A stretch of 64,000 nucleotides of DNA, taken from Achatina immaculata (lineage: Eukaryota; Mollusca; Gastropoda; Stylommatophora; Achatinidae). The DNA lies in assembly GCA_009760885.1 (NCBI GenBank), contig CM019693.1, forward strand, positions 51,664,596 to 51,728,595. Reading direction: 5' to 3'. Below the pieces are notes generated by a model. The model was not told where the DNA came from. It saw only the letters and a program-made list of their open reading frames with translations, and made no database searches. Position numbers and translations under genes: made by a program. Below, one piece after another: positions 10,105 to 20,955 of the stretch. Each line of letters starts with the position of its first letter. Within the stretch, counting starts at the first letter, position 1.

Positions 10105-12935
10105 AGGAACGTGGCTTGGGAGTAAAGTAGGGTTAGGAATGTGGCTAGAGAGGTAAAGTAGGGTTAGTAATGTGGCTTGAGAGGTAAAGTAGGGTTAGGA
10201 ATGTGGCTAGAGAGGTAAAGTAGGGTTAGGAATGTGGCTAGAGAGGTAAAGTAGGGTTAGTAATGTGGCTTGAGAGGTAAAGTAGGGTTAGGAATGTGGC
10301 TAGAGAGGTAAAGTAGGGTTAGTAATGTGGCTTGGGAGTAAAGTAGGGTTAGGAATGTGGCTTGGGGTGGGATGGAGCGGGGCGGGGGTAAAGTAGGGTT
10401 AGTAATGTGGCTAGGGAGGTAAAGTAGAGTTACAAATGTGGCTTGGGAGGTAAAGTAGAGTTACAAATGTGGCTTGGGAGGTAAAGTAGAGTTACAAATG
10501 TGGCTTGGGAGGTAAAGTAGAGTTACAAATGTGGCTTGGGAGATAGAGTTACAAATGTGGCTTGGGAGGTAAAGCAGGGTTACAAATGTGGCTTGGGAAG
10601 TAAAGTAGGGTTAGTAATGTGGCTTGGGAGGTAAAGTAGGGTTACAAATGTGGCTTGGGAAGTAAAGTATGATTAGTAATGTGGTTATGGAGGTAAAGTA
10701 GAGTTACAAATGTGGCTTGGGAGGTAAAGTAGGGTTATACATGTGGCTTGGTAAGTAAAGTAGGGTTAGTAATGTGGCTTGGGAGGTAAAGTAGAGTTAC
10801 AAATGTGCCTTGGGAAATAAAGTAGAGTTACAAATGTGGCTTGGGAAGTAAAGTAGGGTTACGAATGTGGCTTTGGAGGTAAAGTAAGGTTACAATTGTG
10901 GCTTGGGAAGTAATGTAGGGTTAGTAATATGGCTTGGGAGGAAAAGTAGGGTTACGAATGTGGCTTGGGAAGTAAAGTAAGGTTACAATTGTGGCTTGGG
11001 AAGTAAAGTAGGGTTAGTAATGTGCCTAGGGAGGTAAAGTAGAGTTACAAATGTGGCTTGGGAGATAGAGTTACAAATGTGGCTTGGGAGGTAAAGCAGG
11101 GTTACAAATGTGGCTTGGGAAGTAAAGTAGGGTTAGTAATGTGGCTTGGGAGGTAAAGTAGGGTTACAAATGTGGCTTGGGAAGTAAAGTATGATTAGTA
11201 ATGTGGTTATGGAGGTAAAGTAGAGTTACAAATGTGGCTTGGGAGGTAAAGTAGGGTTATACATGTGGCTTGGTAAGTAAAGTAGGGTTAGTAATGTGGC
11301 TTGGGAGGTAAAGTAGAGTTACAAATGTGCCTTGGGAAATAAAGTAGAGTTACAAATGTGGCTTGGGAAGTAAAGTAGGGTTACGAATGTGGCTTTGGAG
11401 GTAAAGTAAGGTTACAATTGTGGCTTGGGAAGTAAAGTAGGGTTAGTAATATGGCTTGGGAGGAAAAGTAGGGTTACGAATGTGGCTTGGGAAGTAAAGT
11501 AAGGTTACAATTGTGGCTTGGGAAGTAAAGTAGGGTTAGTAATGTGCCTAGGGAGGTAAAGTAGAGTTACAAATGTGGCTTGGGAGGTAAAGTAGAGTTA
11601 CAAATGTGGCTTGGGAAGTAAAGTAGGGTTAGTAATGTGGCTTTGGAGGTAAAGTAGGGTTAGTAATGTGGCAATGGAGGTAAAGTAAGGTTAGTAATGT
11701 GGCTTGGGAGGTAAAATAGGGTTAGTAATGTGCCTAGGGAGGTAAAGTAGAGTTACAAATGTGGCTTGGGAGGTATAATAGGGTTACGAATGTGGCTTGG
11801 GAAGTAAAGTAGGGTTATCATTGTGGCTTGGGAAGTAAAGTAGAGTTACAAATGTGGCTTGGGAGGTAAAGTAGAGTTACAAATGTGGCTTGGGAGGTAA
11901 AGTAGAGTTACAAATGTGGCTTGGGAGTAAAGTAAGGTTACGAATGTGGATTGGGAAGTAAAGTTGGGTTACCATTGTGGCTTGGGAGGTAAAGTAAGGT
12001 TACGAATGTGGATTGGGAAGTAAAGTAGGGTTAGGAATGTGGCTTGGTAAGTAAAGTAGGGTTAGGAATGTGGCTTTAGAGGTAAAGTAGGGTTAGGAAT
12101 GTGGCTTTTGAAGTAAAATAGGGTTAGGAATGTGGCTTGGGAAGTAAAGTAGGGTTAGGAATGTGGCTAGAGAGGTAAAGTAGGGTTAGGAATGTGGCTT
12201 TAGAGGTAAAGTAGGGTTAGGAATGTGGCTTTGGAGGTAAAGTAGGGTTAGGAATATGGCTTTGGAGGTAAAGTAGGGTTAGAAATATGGCTTTGGAGGT
12301 AAAGTAGGGTTAGAAATATGGGTTTGGAGGTAAAGTAGGGTTAGAAATATGGCTTTGGAGGTAAAGTAGGGTTAGAAATATGGCTTTGGAGGTAAAGTAG
12401 GGTTAGAAATATGGGTTTGGAGGTAAAGTAGGGTTAGAAATATGGCTTTGGAGGTAAAGTAGGGTTAGGAATATGGCTTTGGAGGTAAAGTAAGGTTAGG
12501 AATGTGGCTTTGGAGGTAAGTAGGGTTAGTAATATGGGTTGGGAAGTAAAGAACGTTTACGAATGTGGCTTCTGAGGTAAAGTAGGGTTAGTAATATGGG
12601 TTGTGAGGTAAAGTAGGGTTAGTAATATGGGTTGTGAGGTAAAGTAGGGTTAGAAATATGGGTTGGGAGGTAAAGTAGGGTTAGGAATATGGGTTGTGAG
12701 GTAAAGTAGGGTTAGGAATATGGGTTGTGAGTTAAAGTAGGGTTAGGAATATGGGTTGTGAGGTAAAGTAGGGTTAGGAATATGGCTTGTGAGTTAAAGT
12801 AGGGTTAGGAATATGGCTTGTGAGGTAAAGTAGGGTTAGGAATATGGCTTGTGAGGTAAAGTAGGGTTAGGAATATGGCTTGTGAGGTAAAGTAGGGTTA
12901 GGAATGTGGCTTGATAAAGTAGCCCTATAAATGTG
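10105..12935. repeat. 29-bp minisatellite, main block (~97 units)
   Basis: This is the longest array in the window. The unit is the same as at 8925-9478. Variants cluster: AGAGTTACAAATGTGG units in the left half, GGGTTAGGAATATGG units from about 12240 on, and TTGTGAGGT units at the right end. Most units contain TAGGGTTAGG, which matches ten bases of the metazoan telomeric repeat. Higher-order blocks are visible: the stretch near 10560-10900 recurs near 11085-11430. Confidence 0.95.
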
Positions 12936-13079
12936 GCTTGGAAGATGAAGTAGCGCTAGGAGTGTGGCTTGAGAGGCAGGGGGCGGTAGGCTGAACAGTT
13001 TTAGAGTTTTTTTTCTAATGTGTTTAAAGGGACTTGCCAGGAAATCGCAGCACACTCATGGTAATGATTCAGGCAATAA

Positions 13080-13407
13080 ATAGTTCTCTTATGAACTTGT
13101 GCAGTAACAATACAAGAATCACAAGGACTGTAGCGTCATAACAGAAGAATCATTATAGCTTTAACATCACAACAGAAGAGTCAGTGAACCTGTAATATCA
13201 CAACGGAAGAATGATTATACCTGTAACATCACAACAGAGAGTCAGTAGACTTATAATATAACAAGAAGAGAGTCATTCAACTCTGACATTGCAGGAGAAA
13301 AGTCATTAGATCAGCATTATGTCAGCAGCGGTTTAATATAACAATAGAAGTCATTATACCTGTAACAAAACAACAGAGGCGTCATTATACCTGTAATATA
13401 ACATTAT
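13080..13407. repeat. Degenerate ~31-bp minisatellite, left part
   Basis: Imperfect units around CAACAGAAGAGTCATTATACCTGTAACA. The same unit resumes at 14740, so a retrotransposon (13408-14737) has split one array. Confidence 0.85.
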
Positions 13408-13851
13408 GATTGTGTACAACACCTGAAATTTTGGAAAATAGTAGGAAAAAAAGGGATTTCCAGCACATGTTATACAATTAATATCACTGCTGTATCTAGA
13501 CCAACAAGCAAAAGTAAGAATAAATGGTGAAACAACAATTTGGTTTGACATAAAACAAGGGGTCCGTCAGGGGTGCATATTGTCACCTTACTTATTTAAC
13601 TTATATACTGAAAATATAATGAGAAATGTTAGAGAAGATGTAGGAATATTACAATGCCATAACAATTGGAGGTTGTGAAATAGCAGAGATTAGATATGCT
13701 GATGACACAGTATTACTGTCCACAACGCAAACAGGAATTGAAAAACTAATTATGTCAGTCTGTAAGAATAGTGAAGAGCAAAACCTCTATCTTATGCGAA
13801 GAAAACTAAATTGATGACAGCTGACAAAACAAATAAAGCAGCTGAAATATA

Positions 13852-14101
13852 AAAAGTAAAGTAAAGATAGTCCCATAGCATTTCAAATGCCGTAGGGGGT
13901 GAAGCGTTAGAGACCTCATTATGCTGGGTCATCAGCGTGTGAGGTAGGGTGACCAGTTCCTTTCCTCGCTGCCTTTACTTCCCAGATTTTCTCTGGTACC
14001 CATTTTACGAGGCTGGGTCGACCTCAGGGCCATATTGGTCGGAAAAAAAATCCCGCTCAGCTGGGGATTCGAACCCTCGACCATTTGGTTGCTAGACGAG
14101 T
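13852..14101 (-). mobile_element. tRNA-derived SINE inside LINE C
   Basis: A 250-bp insertion interrupts the LINE reading frame and is flanked by a perfect 14-bp direct repeat, GCAGCTGAAATATA, at 13838-13851 and 14102-14115. On the minus strand it has a polymerase III B box, GGTTCGAATCC (complement of 14065-14075), about 30 bases from its 5' end, and it ends in a TTTACTTTACTTT tail. The A box is not clear, so the head may be 5'-truncated. The tRNA-like part, size, tail and target-site duplication together support a SINE. Confidence 0.85.
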
Positions 14102-14125
14102 GCAGCTGAAATATACGAGGAAAAA

Positions 14126-14602
14126 ATGAAAGAGGTGGAAAGTTTTGAATATCTTGGATCATTACTAACTAATAATGGAGACACAATGAAGGTAATTAAA
14201 AGGAGGATATCTATCGCTCTTCAAAAAGTAAAACAACTAAAGAATCTGTGGAGAGGAGCAGACAGAACTAAAAAAATAAGATTTTTAAGGGCATGCATCT
14301 TTCCCATCGCAACATATGCCTGTGAGACCTGGACACTTATTAACAAAACAGCTGAGAAACACATAAATGACTTTGACTGTTTATTCTACAGAAGAGCTCT
14401 TCAAATATCATGGGCACTAAAAAGAACAAATATATTCATACTACAAGAACGTAATATTGAAGAAGGCTGGCTAGTAAAGAAGATTAAACAGAGAAAACTT
14501 AAATATTTTGGACACATTAAACGTCATAAGAATTTAGAGAAGATCGTCTTAGAAAGGTACATAATGGGAAAAAGAAAGAGAGGAAGACCAGTGGGAAGAT
14601 AG
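14126..14602 (+). pseudogene. LINE C reverse transcriptase, C-terminal part
   Basis: A 158-codon open frame starting just after the SINE. It begins with VESFEYLGSLLTNNGDT, the post-RT segment of these LINEs, continues through ACIFPIATYACETWTL, and ends in KRKRGRPVGR. The methionine is an accident of the SINE junction, so this is a fragment of a longer ORF. No independent function is expected. Confidence 0.85.
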
Positions 14603-14739
14603 CTATACGACATCGTTAATAATCTGCAAATGGATGCATCAGCAGCAGGGTATCTTGCTTACAACGAGAGGCCTACAGGAGAGCTGTTGGGGAGACAAAG
14701 TTCCGAAAGGCACATGCAAATGACTGACTGACTTATAAC

Positions 14740-15110
14740 AACAGAAGAGTCATTATACTCGTAACACAACAACAAAAGTCAGTATACCCATAACACAACA
14801 ACAGAAGAATTATTAAACCAGTAACACAACAACAGAAGAGTCATTATACCCGCAAAATAACAAAACAAGGGTCATTATATCTTCAACACAACAACAGAAG
14901 AGTCATTATAATCACAAACAACAAAACAAGAGTCGTTATGCCTGTAACACAACAGAAGAGTCATTATACCTGTAACTTAACAACAGAAGCGTCATTATAC
15001 CTGTAACGTAACAACAGAAGAGTCATTATACCTGTAACGTAACAACAGAAGAGTCATTATACCTGTAACGTAACAACAGAAGAGTCATTATACCTGTAAT
15101 GCAACAACAG
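14740..15110. repeat. Degenerate ~31-bp minisatellite, right part
   Basis: Units like AACAACAGAAGAGTCATTAT followed by ACCTGTAAC continue the array seen at 13080-13407. The four units at about 14980-15100 are nearly perfect (GTAACGTAACAACAGAAGAG core). Confidence 0.88.
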
Positions 15111-15838
15111 AAATTATTAGACCACTTTGGTAACCAATAACAAATGTAATAATAATATAACTTACCACTCATGTTTTTGTGATATCCAATTTTTGTACAT
15201 GAATATGTAGCACGTATTAGTGTTATTATTGATCGTTTTTGTACAATAATATCAACTACCATTACACAAAACTAAACTGTAGTGTCCATGAATTAAAACC
15301 TAGCTCCTAGAACTATATAATCCATGGTCACTTCACACCTGTCATATGCAGCATCTGCCATCACCTGACATGATCGACTGGGAATTTATTTTTTTTAAAA
15401 AAAGAAAGAAAAATGTAGATAAGTGAACATCGGGTTTGTCCAAAATCTGTCCTGTGCTCTATTTTTTTTTGGTCACTTTTTATTGGCGGTCCCTGGTGTG
15501 ACCAATGGCAGCCGTCGGCTCAAGTCACAAGAGTACACAGCAATGTCAACATACTGGACTGGACTGGACGTGACCGCTGGTCGCAGGCTAAATAAAGACC
15601 ACTTCTTTGTCACAAAGCGTTCTCAGCGCCCGGACGTCCACGCTCTGGTTGTAGTGAGAGTGTGTCTACTGTCACGGCATTCACAGCGGAACAAAATATA
15701 CATGCATAAGTGACTTGTAGCTGTGTCCAAGTTCTAAGTTCCTTTTATGTACATGAGTTATATTTATGCTCATATATCAGAGTGTTTGTTTGGTGTATGG
15801 ACATACATGTATATAAGTTTTATATACATGTATATAAG
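15111..15838. other. Intergenic stretch, no supported feature
   Basis: I see no transposon or gene here. A 96-codon open frame at 15423-15713 has no recognisable domain and begins next to a T-rich low-complexity tract. A short ATACATGTATATAAG direct repeat lies near 15805-15835. Confidence 0.5.
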
Positions 15839-16022
15839 ACGTGTTAAACTCGCTATTCAGCTACACCTAACATTCTCCTCTTTAAAAATTATAATCCCTT
15901 TCTACTAAGCTCCACTCCCTTCTCACTTGTTACACATAGTTCAGAAAGCATCACATTACAAGCCCTCTATCCTAACTATAATCATATATTTCTCCTTCTT
16001 CTGCTTAGGTTTACATTATATG
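15839..16022 (+). mobile_element. Penelope-like element 3' UTR scrap
   Basis: From GTGTTAAACTCGCTATTCAG to the TAGGTTTACATTATAT motif this matches, with small indels, the segment just after the GIY-YIG remnant at 17378-17560 and its two tandem copies. It is an isolated piece of the same element and ends abruptly in TG-rich DNA. Confidence 0.8.
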
Positions 16023-16440
16023 TGTTTTATTAGTTCTGCATATGTGTATAATAAGTTGTGTTTGTGTATGAGTCGTTTTATATGTGTGTATGTTATGCAT
16101 GTGTTAACGCATGAAGTATGAGTTATTTATGTGCGTAGTTGTGTGTTCCTATATGTATTATTTTATTTATGTGGAAATTTAAGTTTTTTAATATGTGAAT
16201 TTTTTTGCATGTGTTTATTGTGTACTTGTTCATGTATGGTATTTTTATGTGCATGTTGTGTGTTAATGTTTCATATGTGAATAATGCATGTTGTGTATCT
16301 TGTATAGGATGTTTATATATGCATCCTGTGTATATGTTCGTATATTGACCTCTTATATATATGTAACTGTATGTGTTCATGTTTATGTATGTGTTCATGT
16401 TTATGTGTGTGTGTTCATGTTTATATGTGTATGTTCATAT
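16023..16440. repeat. TG/AT-rich simple-sequence region
   Basis: Degenerate runs of ATGTGTGTTCATGTTTATGTG type. The rightmost part (GTTCATGTTTATGTGTGTG) is repeated at the start of the second composite unit near 18523. No coding sequence. Confidence 0.75.
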
Positions 16441-16737
16441 GAACTACTCACAACGTGCTAGGGACCACCTGGAGAAGTACACAGAACGACTTAGAAAATT
16501 AGTATGATCAAGGTCAAATGACATCATTTAAGTTACTGATATTCACCGAAAATAATACAAAGCCAACAAATACACAGAACCATATCAGACAGCGGGGTGG
16601 GTCTCCTGCAGGCCGCCACCTCTAAAATGTCACATTATCTTCAGTGTTAACCAGTCCAAAAAAGGTCGAGAAATTATATCCAAGAATGGTGACAAGAATG
16701 ATGACGAGAATGGTGACAAGAAAACAAGTAGGTTGTT

Positions 16738-17190
16738 AATAGTGTGCATGACCCCCACTTTTTGCTCTGATGGCTTCCTAACAACGTCTTCTCATTCTGT
16801 AGATGATGTTTCTGATATGTTGTAGATGATGTTTCTGATATGCTGTAGATGATGTTTCTGATATGCTGTAGATGATGTTTCTGATATGTTGCAGATGATG
16901 TTTCTGATATGTTGCAGATGATGTTTCTGATATGTTGTAGATGATGTTTCTGATATGTTGTAGATGGTGTTTCTGAAATGCTGCACATGATGTTTCTAAA
17001 ATGCTGCACATGATGTTTCTGATATATTTCTGTGGAATTCCAGCCCAGTCCTGTTGAAACGCATTTGCCAGCTCTTGAAGGACCCTAGACTGGTATGTTC
17101 TGCCTCGCACAGAGTGATCAAGGATGTCGCAGACGTGCTGGATTTTATTTAAGTCCAGAGACTGAGCTGGCTAGCCCAGGCGTTCGATGG
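16738..17190 (-). pseudogene. Tc1-like transposase C-terminal remnant, unit 1
   Basis: Read on the minus strand, the remnant gives PAQSLDLNKIQHVCDIL (the region of the third catalytic acidic residue, usually SPDLNPIE), VRGRTYQSRVLQELANAFQQ, then DWAGIPQKYIRNI, and finally MRRRC and AIRAKSGGHAHY. This order is typical of the C-terminus of Tc1 family DDE transposases. Between IRNI and MRRRC a 23-bp tandem array has been inserted by expansion of the IRNI-coding sequence. The upstream catalytic Asp residues are absent. It is non-functional. Confidence 0.85.
16797..17015. repeat. 23-bp minisatellite within transposase remnant, unit 1
   Basis: Repeated GATGATGTTTCTGATATGTT followed by GTA, GCA or similar, about nine units. 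It encodes QHIRNII-like peptides on the minus strand and clearly derives from the Tc1 C-terminus. The versions at 18951-19215 and 21017-21281 have about eleven units each. Confidence 0.92.
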
Positions 17191-17197
17191 CTTCAGC

Positions 17198-18150
17198 TTT
17201 CAGTCTGTACGACATTGCCCAGCATGCTTCGAAACCAGTCCCACATCATTTCAATGGCCCCAACCACAGCGGCAAATCTGATTTTCTGGTATCAGCCATC
17301 ATTGTCACGCAGATGACACAAGCCGCCCAGCGCTTGAAAACCGCTACATTCGGGATTGTGGGACGCTTGAACCACACGTGTTAAACTCGCTATTCAGCTA
17401 CATCTAACATTCTCCTCTTCAAAAATTATAATCCCTCTCCACTCCATTCTCACTTGTTACACATAGTTCAGAACATCGTCACAGCATCACATTACAAGCC
17501 CTCTATCCTAACTATAATCATATATTTCTCCTTCTTCTGCTTAGGTTTACATTATATCACTCTCCCTCCCGTCCACGTTTTCCCCACCTACCACCCCCAG
17601 TTGCGACCCACCGACCACACACATCACAGATCTCCGGGCTAAGTCGATAGTACGCTGTTCTCTCGTGGCTAGACGGCTGCTCGTCCTACCGGAGTCCGTG
17701 TTCGAATCCCAGGTAATTCTCTTGTGATTTTTCTTTCTCTCAGGTCTCACTAAAGTGCTTTGTCTACGATTTTTTCGAGGTTTAATCCTACAATATTTGT
17801 TCTCTTACTTTTCCGTTTAAACAGTCTCTACGCTCTACCATGCCCATTTCTGACACGCATCGTCGGACAAGCCACATCTTCTTAGAGCACTGCTAAGTGC
17901 TCTATTCATTATTAATTTTTTTTTAATATAGCATTCATGTGAATCTATACTATATCCCCTCTCTCTATTTCTTCGCCCTGTATGTTTTTGTATAATTAAG
18001 GCTCAAGCCGAAACGTGACAACTTTGTAATCGTTAAGTAATAAAGCTGATCCTAATTTTGTCCTAGTTTATACATTTTGGTATCACAGGTTTACTGTAGT
18101 GCTTCGTGTGTAGCTGAATACTTATACACTAATTATTGTGTGTTACACAA
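17198..18150 (+). mobile_element. Penelope-like element 3' end, unit 1
   Basis: The plus strand encodes YDIAQHASKPVPHHFNGPNH and SGKSDFLVSAI, then after a small deletion ENRYIRDCGTLEPHVLNS. This is the C-terminal half of a Penelope-type GIY-YIG endonuclease (conserved SKPV..HFN.P.H and GTL.PHGLN blocks). It is followed by a ~750-bp 3' UTR ending near an AATAAAGCTG signal (about 18050). The reverse transcriptase is missing. The left junction fuses directly to the Tc1 remnant. The minus-strand copy at 43606-44410 confirms the reading. Confidence 0.85.
17632..17812 (+). mobile_element. tRNA-like insertion in PLE 3' UTR, unit 1
   Basis: The minus-strand PLE at 43.6-44 kb lacks about 180 bp that are present here between CATCACAGATCT and TTTAAACAGTCTCTAC. 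The extra piece has an A-box-like GGGCTAAGTCGATAGTACG and a B box GTGTTCGAATCCC about 60 bases downstream, so it resembles a tRNA head with a long variable region followed by a T-rich body. I read it as a SINE. Flanking direct repeats are not clear. Equivalent copies lie near 19830-20010 and 21897-22077. Confidence 0.65.
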
Positions 18151-18344
18151 GTATGTGTGGAAGTGAAAGCCGTGCTACTAGCAGTAACAAAGACACATTT
18201 TAATTAAAATGTGATTGTTTCCTTGAAGTTATGTATTGATTCATGAAACTACTCGCAGAGTACATACAAACAAAGGCTTTTCTTCCAGGGTTGGCTGTGT
18301 ATATTAGGCGACTGACTTTTGACCAGACACGGGTGCTACTGAAA

Positions 18345-18522
18345 CCTGAGCCGTGGGAGAGACATCTCCAGCCTCTACCCTGAGCCGTGTGAGAGGCATC
18401 TCCAGCCTCTACCCTGAGCCGTGTGAGAGGCATCTCCAGCCTCTACCCTGGGCCGTGTGAGAGGCATCTCCAGCCTCTACCCTGAGCCGTGTGAGAGGCA
18501 TCTCCAGCCTCTACCCTGAGCC
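18345..18522. repeat. 34-bp minisatellite, end of unit 1
   Basis: About five units of GAGCCGTGTGAGAGGCATCT followed by CCAGCCTCTACCCT. It ends where unit 2 begins. Confidence 0.93.
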
Positions 18523-18889
18523 TATGTGTTCATGTTTATGTATGTGTTCATGTTTATGTGTGTGTGTTCATGTTTATATGTGTATGTTCATATGAACTAC
18601 TCACAACGTGCTAGGGACCACCTGGAGAAGTACACAGAACGACTTAGAAAATTAGTATGATCAAGGTCAAATGACATCATTTAAGTTACTGATATTCACC
18701 GAAAATAATACAAAGCCAACAAATACACAGAACCATATCAGACAGCGGGGTGGGTCTCCTGCAGGCCGCCACCTCTAAAATGTCACATTATCTTCAGTGT
18801 TAACCAGTCCAAAAAAGGTCGAGAAATTATATCCAAGAATGGTGACAAGAATGATGACGAGAATGGTGACAAGAAAACAAGTAGGTTGT

Positions 18890-19390
18890 TAATAGTGTGC
18901 ATGACCCCCACTTTTTGCTCTGATGGCTTCCTAACAACGTCTTCTCATTCTGTAGATGATGTTTCTGATATGTTGTAGATGATGTTTCTGATATGTTGCA
19001 GATGATGTTTCTGATATGTTGCAGATGATGTTTCTGATATGTTGCAGATGATGTTTCTGATATGTTGTAGATGATGTTTCTGATATGTTGCAGATGATGT
19101 TTCTGATATGTTGCAGATGATGTTTCTGATATGTTGTAGATGATGTTTCTGATATGTTGTAGATGGTGTTTCTGAAATGCTGCACATGATGTTTCTAAAA
19201 TGCTGCACATGATGTTTCTGATATGTTTCTGTGGAATTCCAGCCCAGTCCTGTTGAAGCGCATTTGCCAGCTCTTGAAGGACCCTAGACTGGTATGTTCT
19301 GCCTCGCACAGAGTGATCAAGGATGTCGCAGACGTGCTGGATTTTATTTAAGTCCAGAGACTGAGCTGGCTAGCCCAGGCGCTCGATGGC
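18890..19390 (-). pseudogene. Tc1-like transposase remnant, unit 2
   Basis: Same order as unit 1, with a longer internal 23-bp array. A 160-codon frame (18827-19309) runs from MRGRTYQSRVLQELANAL through the repeat to AIR-type sequence only because of the repeat's phasing. It is identical to the frame in unit 3. Confidence 0.85.
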
Positions 19391-19396
19391 TTCAGA

Positions 19397-20350
19397 TTTC
19401 AGTCTGTACGACATCGCCCAGCATGCTTCGAAACCAGTCCCACATCATTTCAATGGCCCCAACCACAGCGGCAAATCTGATTTTCTGGTATCAGCCATCA
19501 TTGTCACGCAGATGACACAAGCCGCCCAGCGCTTGAAAACCGCTACATTCAGGATTGTGGGACGCTTGAACCACACGTGTTAAACTCGCTATTCAGCTAC
19601 ATCTAACATTCTCCTCTTCAAAAATTATAATCCCTCTCCACTCCATTCTCACTTGTTACACATAGTTCAGAACCTCGTCACAGCATCACATTACAAGCCC
19701 TCTATCCTAACTATAATCATATATTTCTCCTTCTTCTGCTTAGGTTTACATTATATCACTCTCCCTCCCGTCCACGTTTTCCCCACCTACCACCCCCAGT
19801 TGCGACCCACCGACCACACACATCACAGATCTCCGGGCTAAGTCGATAGTACGCTGTTCTCTCGTGGCTAGACGGCTGCTCGTCCTACCGGAGTCCGTGT
19901 TCGAATCCCAGGTAATTCTCTTGTGATTTTTCTTTCTCTCACGTCTCACTAAAGTGCTTTGTCTACGATTTTTTCGAGGTTTAATCCTACAATATTTGTT
20001 CTCTTACTTTTCCCTTTAAACAGTCTCTACGCTCTACCATGCCCATTTCTGACACGCATCGTCGGACAAGCCACATCTTCTTAGAGCACTGCTAAGTGCT
20101 CTATTCATTATTAATTTTTTTTAATATAGCATTCATGTGAATCTATACTATATCCCCTCTCTCTATTTCTTCGCCCTGTATGTTTTTGTATAATTAAGGC
20201 TCACGCCGAAACGTGACAACTTTGTAATCGTTAAGTAATAAAGCTGATCTTACTTTTGTCCTAGTTTATACATTTTGGTATCACAGGTTTACTGTAGTGC
20301 TTCGTGTGTAGCTGAATACTTATACACTAATTATTGTGTGTTACACAAGT
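19397..20350 (+). mobile_element. Penelope-like element 3' end, unit 2
   Basis: Same GIY-YIG C-terminal remnant (SKPVPHHFNGPNHSGKSDF), same inactivating deletion, same tRNA-like insertion and the same AATAAAGCTG signal near 20240 as in unit 1. The shared defects show that decay came before the tandem multiplication. Confidence 0.85.
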
Positions 20351-20544
20351 ATGTGTGGAAGTGAAAGCCATGCTACTAGCAGTAACAAAGACACATTTTA
20401 ATTAAAATGTGATTGTTTCCTTGAAGTTATGTATTGATTCATGAAACTACTCGCAGAGTACATACAAACAAAGGCTTTTCTTCCAGGGTTGGCTGTGTAT
20501 ATTAGGCGACTGACTTTTGACCAGACACGGGTGCTACTGAAACC

Positions 20545-20696
20545 TGAGCCGTGGGAGAGACATCTCCAGCCTCTACCCTGAGCCGTGTGAGAGGCATCTC
20601 CAGCCTCTACCCTGAGCCGTGTGAGAGGCATCTCCAGCCTCTACCCTGAGCCGTGTGAGAGGCATCTCCAGCCTCTACCCTGAGCCGTGTGAGAGG
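20545..20696. repeat. 34-bp minisatellite, end of unit 2
   Basis: About four and a half units of the GAGCCGTGTGAGAGG repeat, cut at 20696 where GAGAGG joins TACACAGAACG of unit 3. Confidence 0.93.
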
Positions 20697-20955
20697 TACA
20701 CAGAACGACTTAGAAAATTAGTATGATCAAGGTCAAATGACATCATTTAAGTTACTGATATTCACCGAAAATAATACAAAGCCAACAAATACACAGAACC
20801 ATATCAGACAGCGGGGTGGGTCTCCTGCAGGCCGCCACCTCTAAAATGTCACATTATCTTCAGTGTTAACCAGTCCAAAAAAGGTCGAGAAATTATATCC
20901 AAGAATGGTGACAAGAATGATGACGAGAATGGTGACAAGAAAACAAGTAGGTTGT

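Larger units (their letters stand above)
8350..10600. repeat. ~1.13-kb tandem duplication
   Basis: The last 28-bp units, a ~210-bp unique segment (8485-8700), a 30-bp array, a G run and the start of the 29-bp array are repeated about 1127 bp further on, from 9479 (GATTGAACAAGG lies at 8424 and 9551). At 9479 the 29-bp array breaks straight into the tail of the 28-bp array, which marks the junction. The copies differ by unit numbers and scattered substitutions. Confidence 0.88.
13408..14737 (+). mobile_element. LINE family C, 5'-truncated copy
   Basis: Reading on the plus strand, the sequence encodes the RT region from GVRQGCILSPYLFNLYTEN, through an intact YADD active site near 13697-13708, to the C-terminal region containing YACETWTL, GHIKRH and MGKRKRGRP. 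Upstream RT motifs and the endonuclease are missing, as expected for incomplete target-primed reverse transcription. Several frameshifts and a 250-bp SINE insertion break the frame. The 3' end is GACTGACTGACTT, directly followed by the resumed 31-bp array. It matches the longer copy at 54853-58318. Confidence 0.9.

Noticed and set aside
14060..14105. Functional tRNA gene (GATTCGAACC T-arm)
   Set aside because: Only the B-box part is tRNA-like, no full cloverleaf can be drawn, and the segment has SINE borders and target duplications.
15423..15713. 96-codon frame as a small gene
   Set aside because: No domain, no homologue I recognise and no supporting structure.
17990..18070. Hammerhead ribozyme in the Penelope 3' tail
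   Set aside because: Penelope elements often carry one, and a CCGAAACGTGAC motif is present, but I cannot find the CTGANGA core at a suitable distance in any copy.
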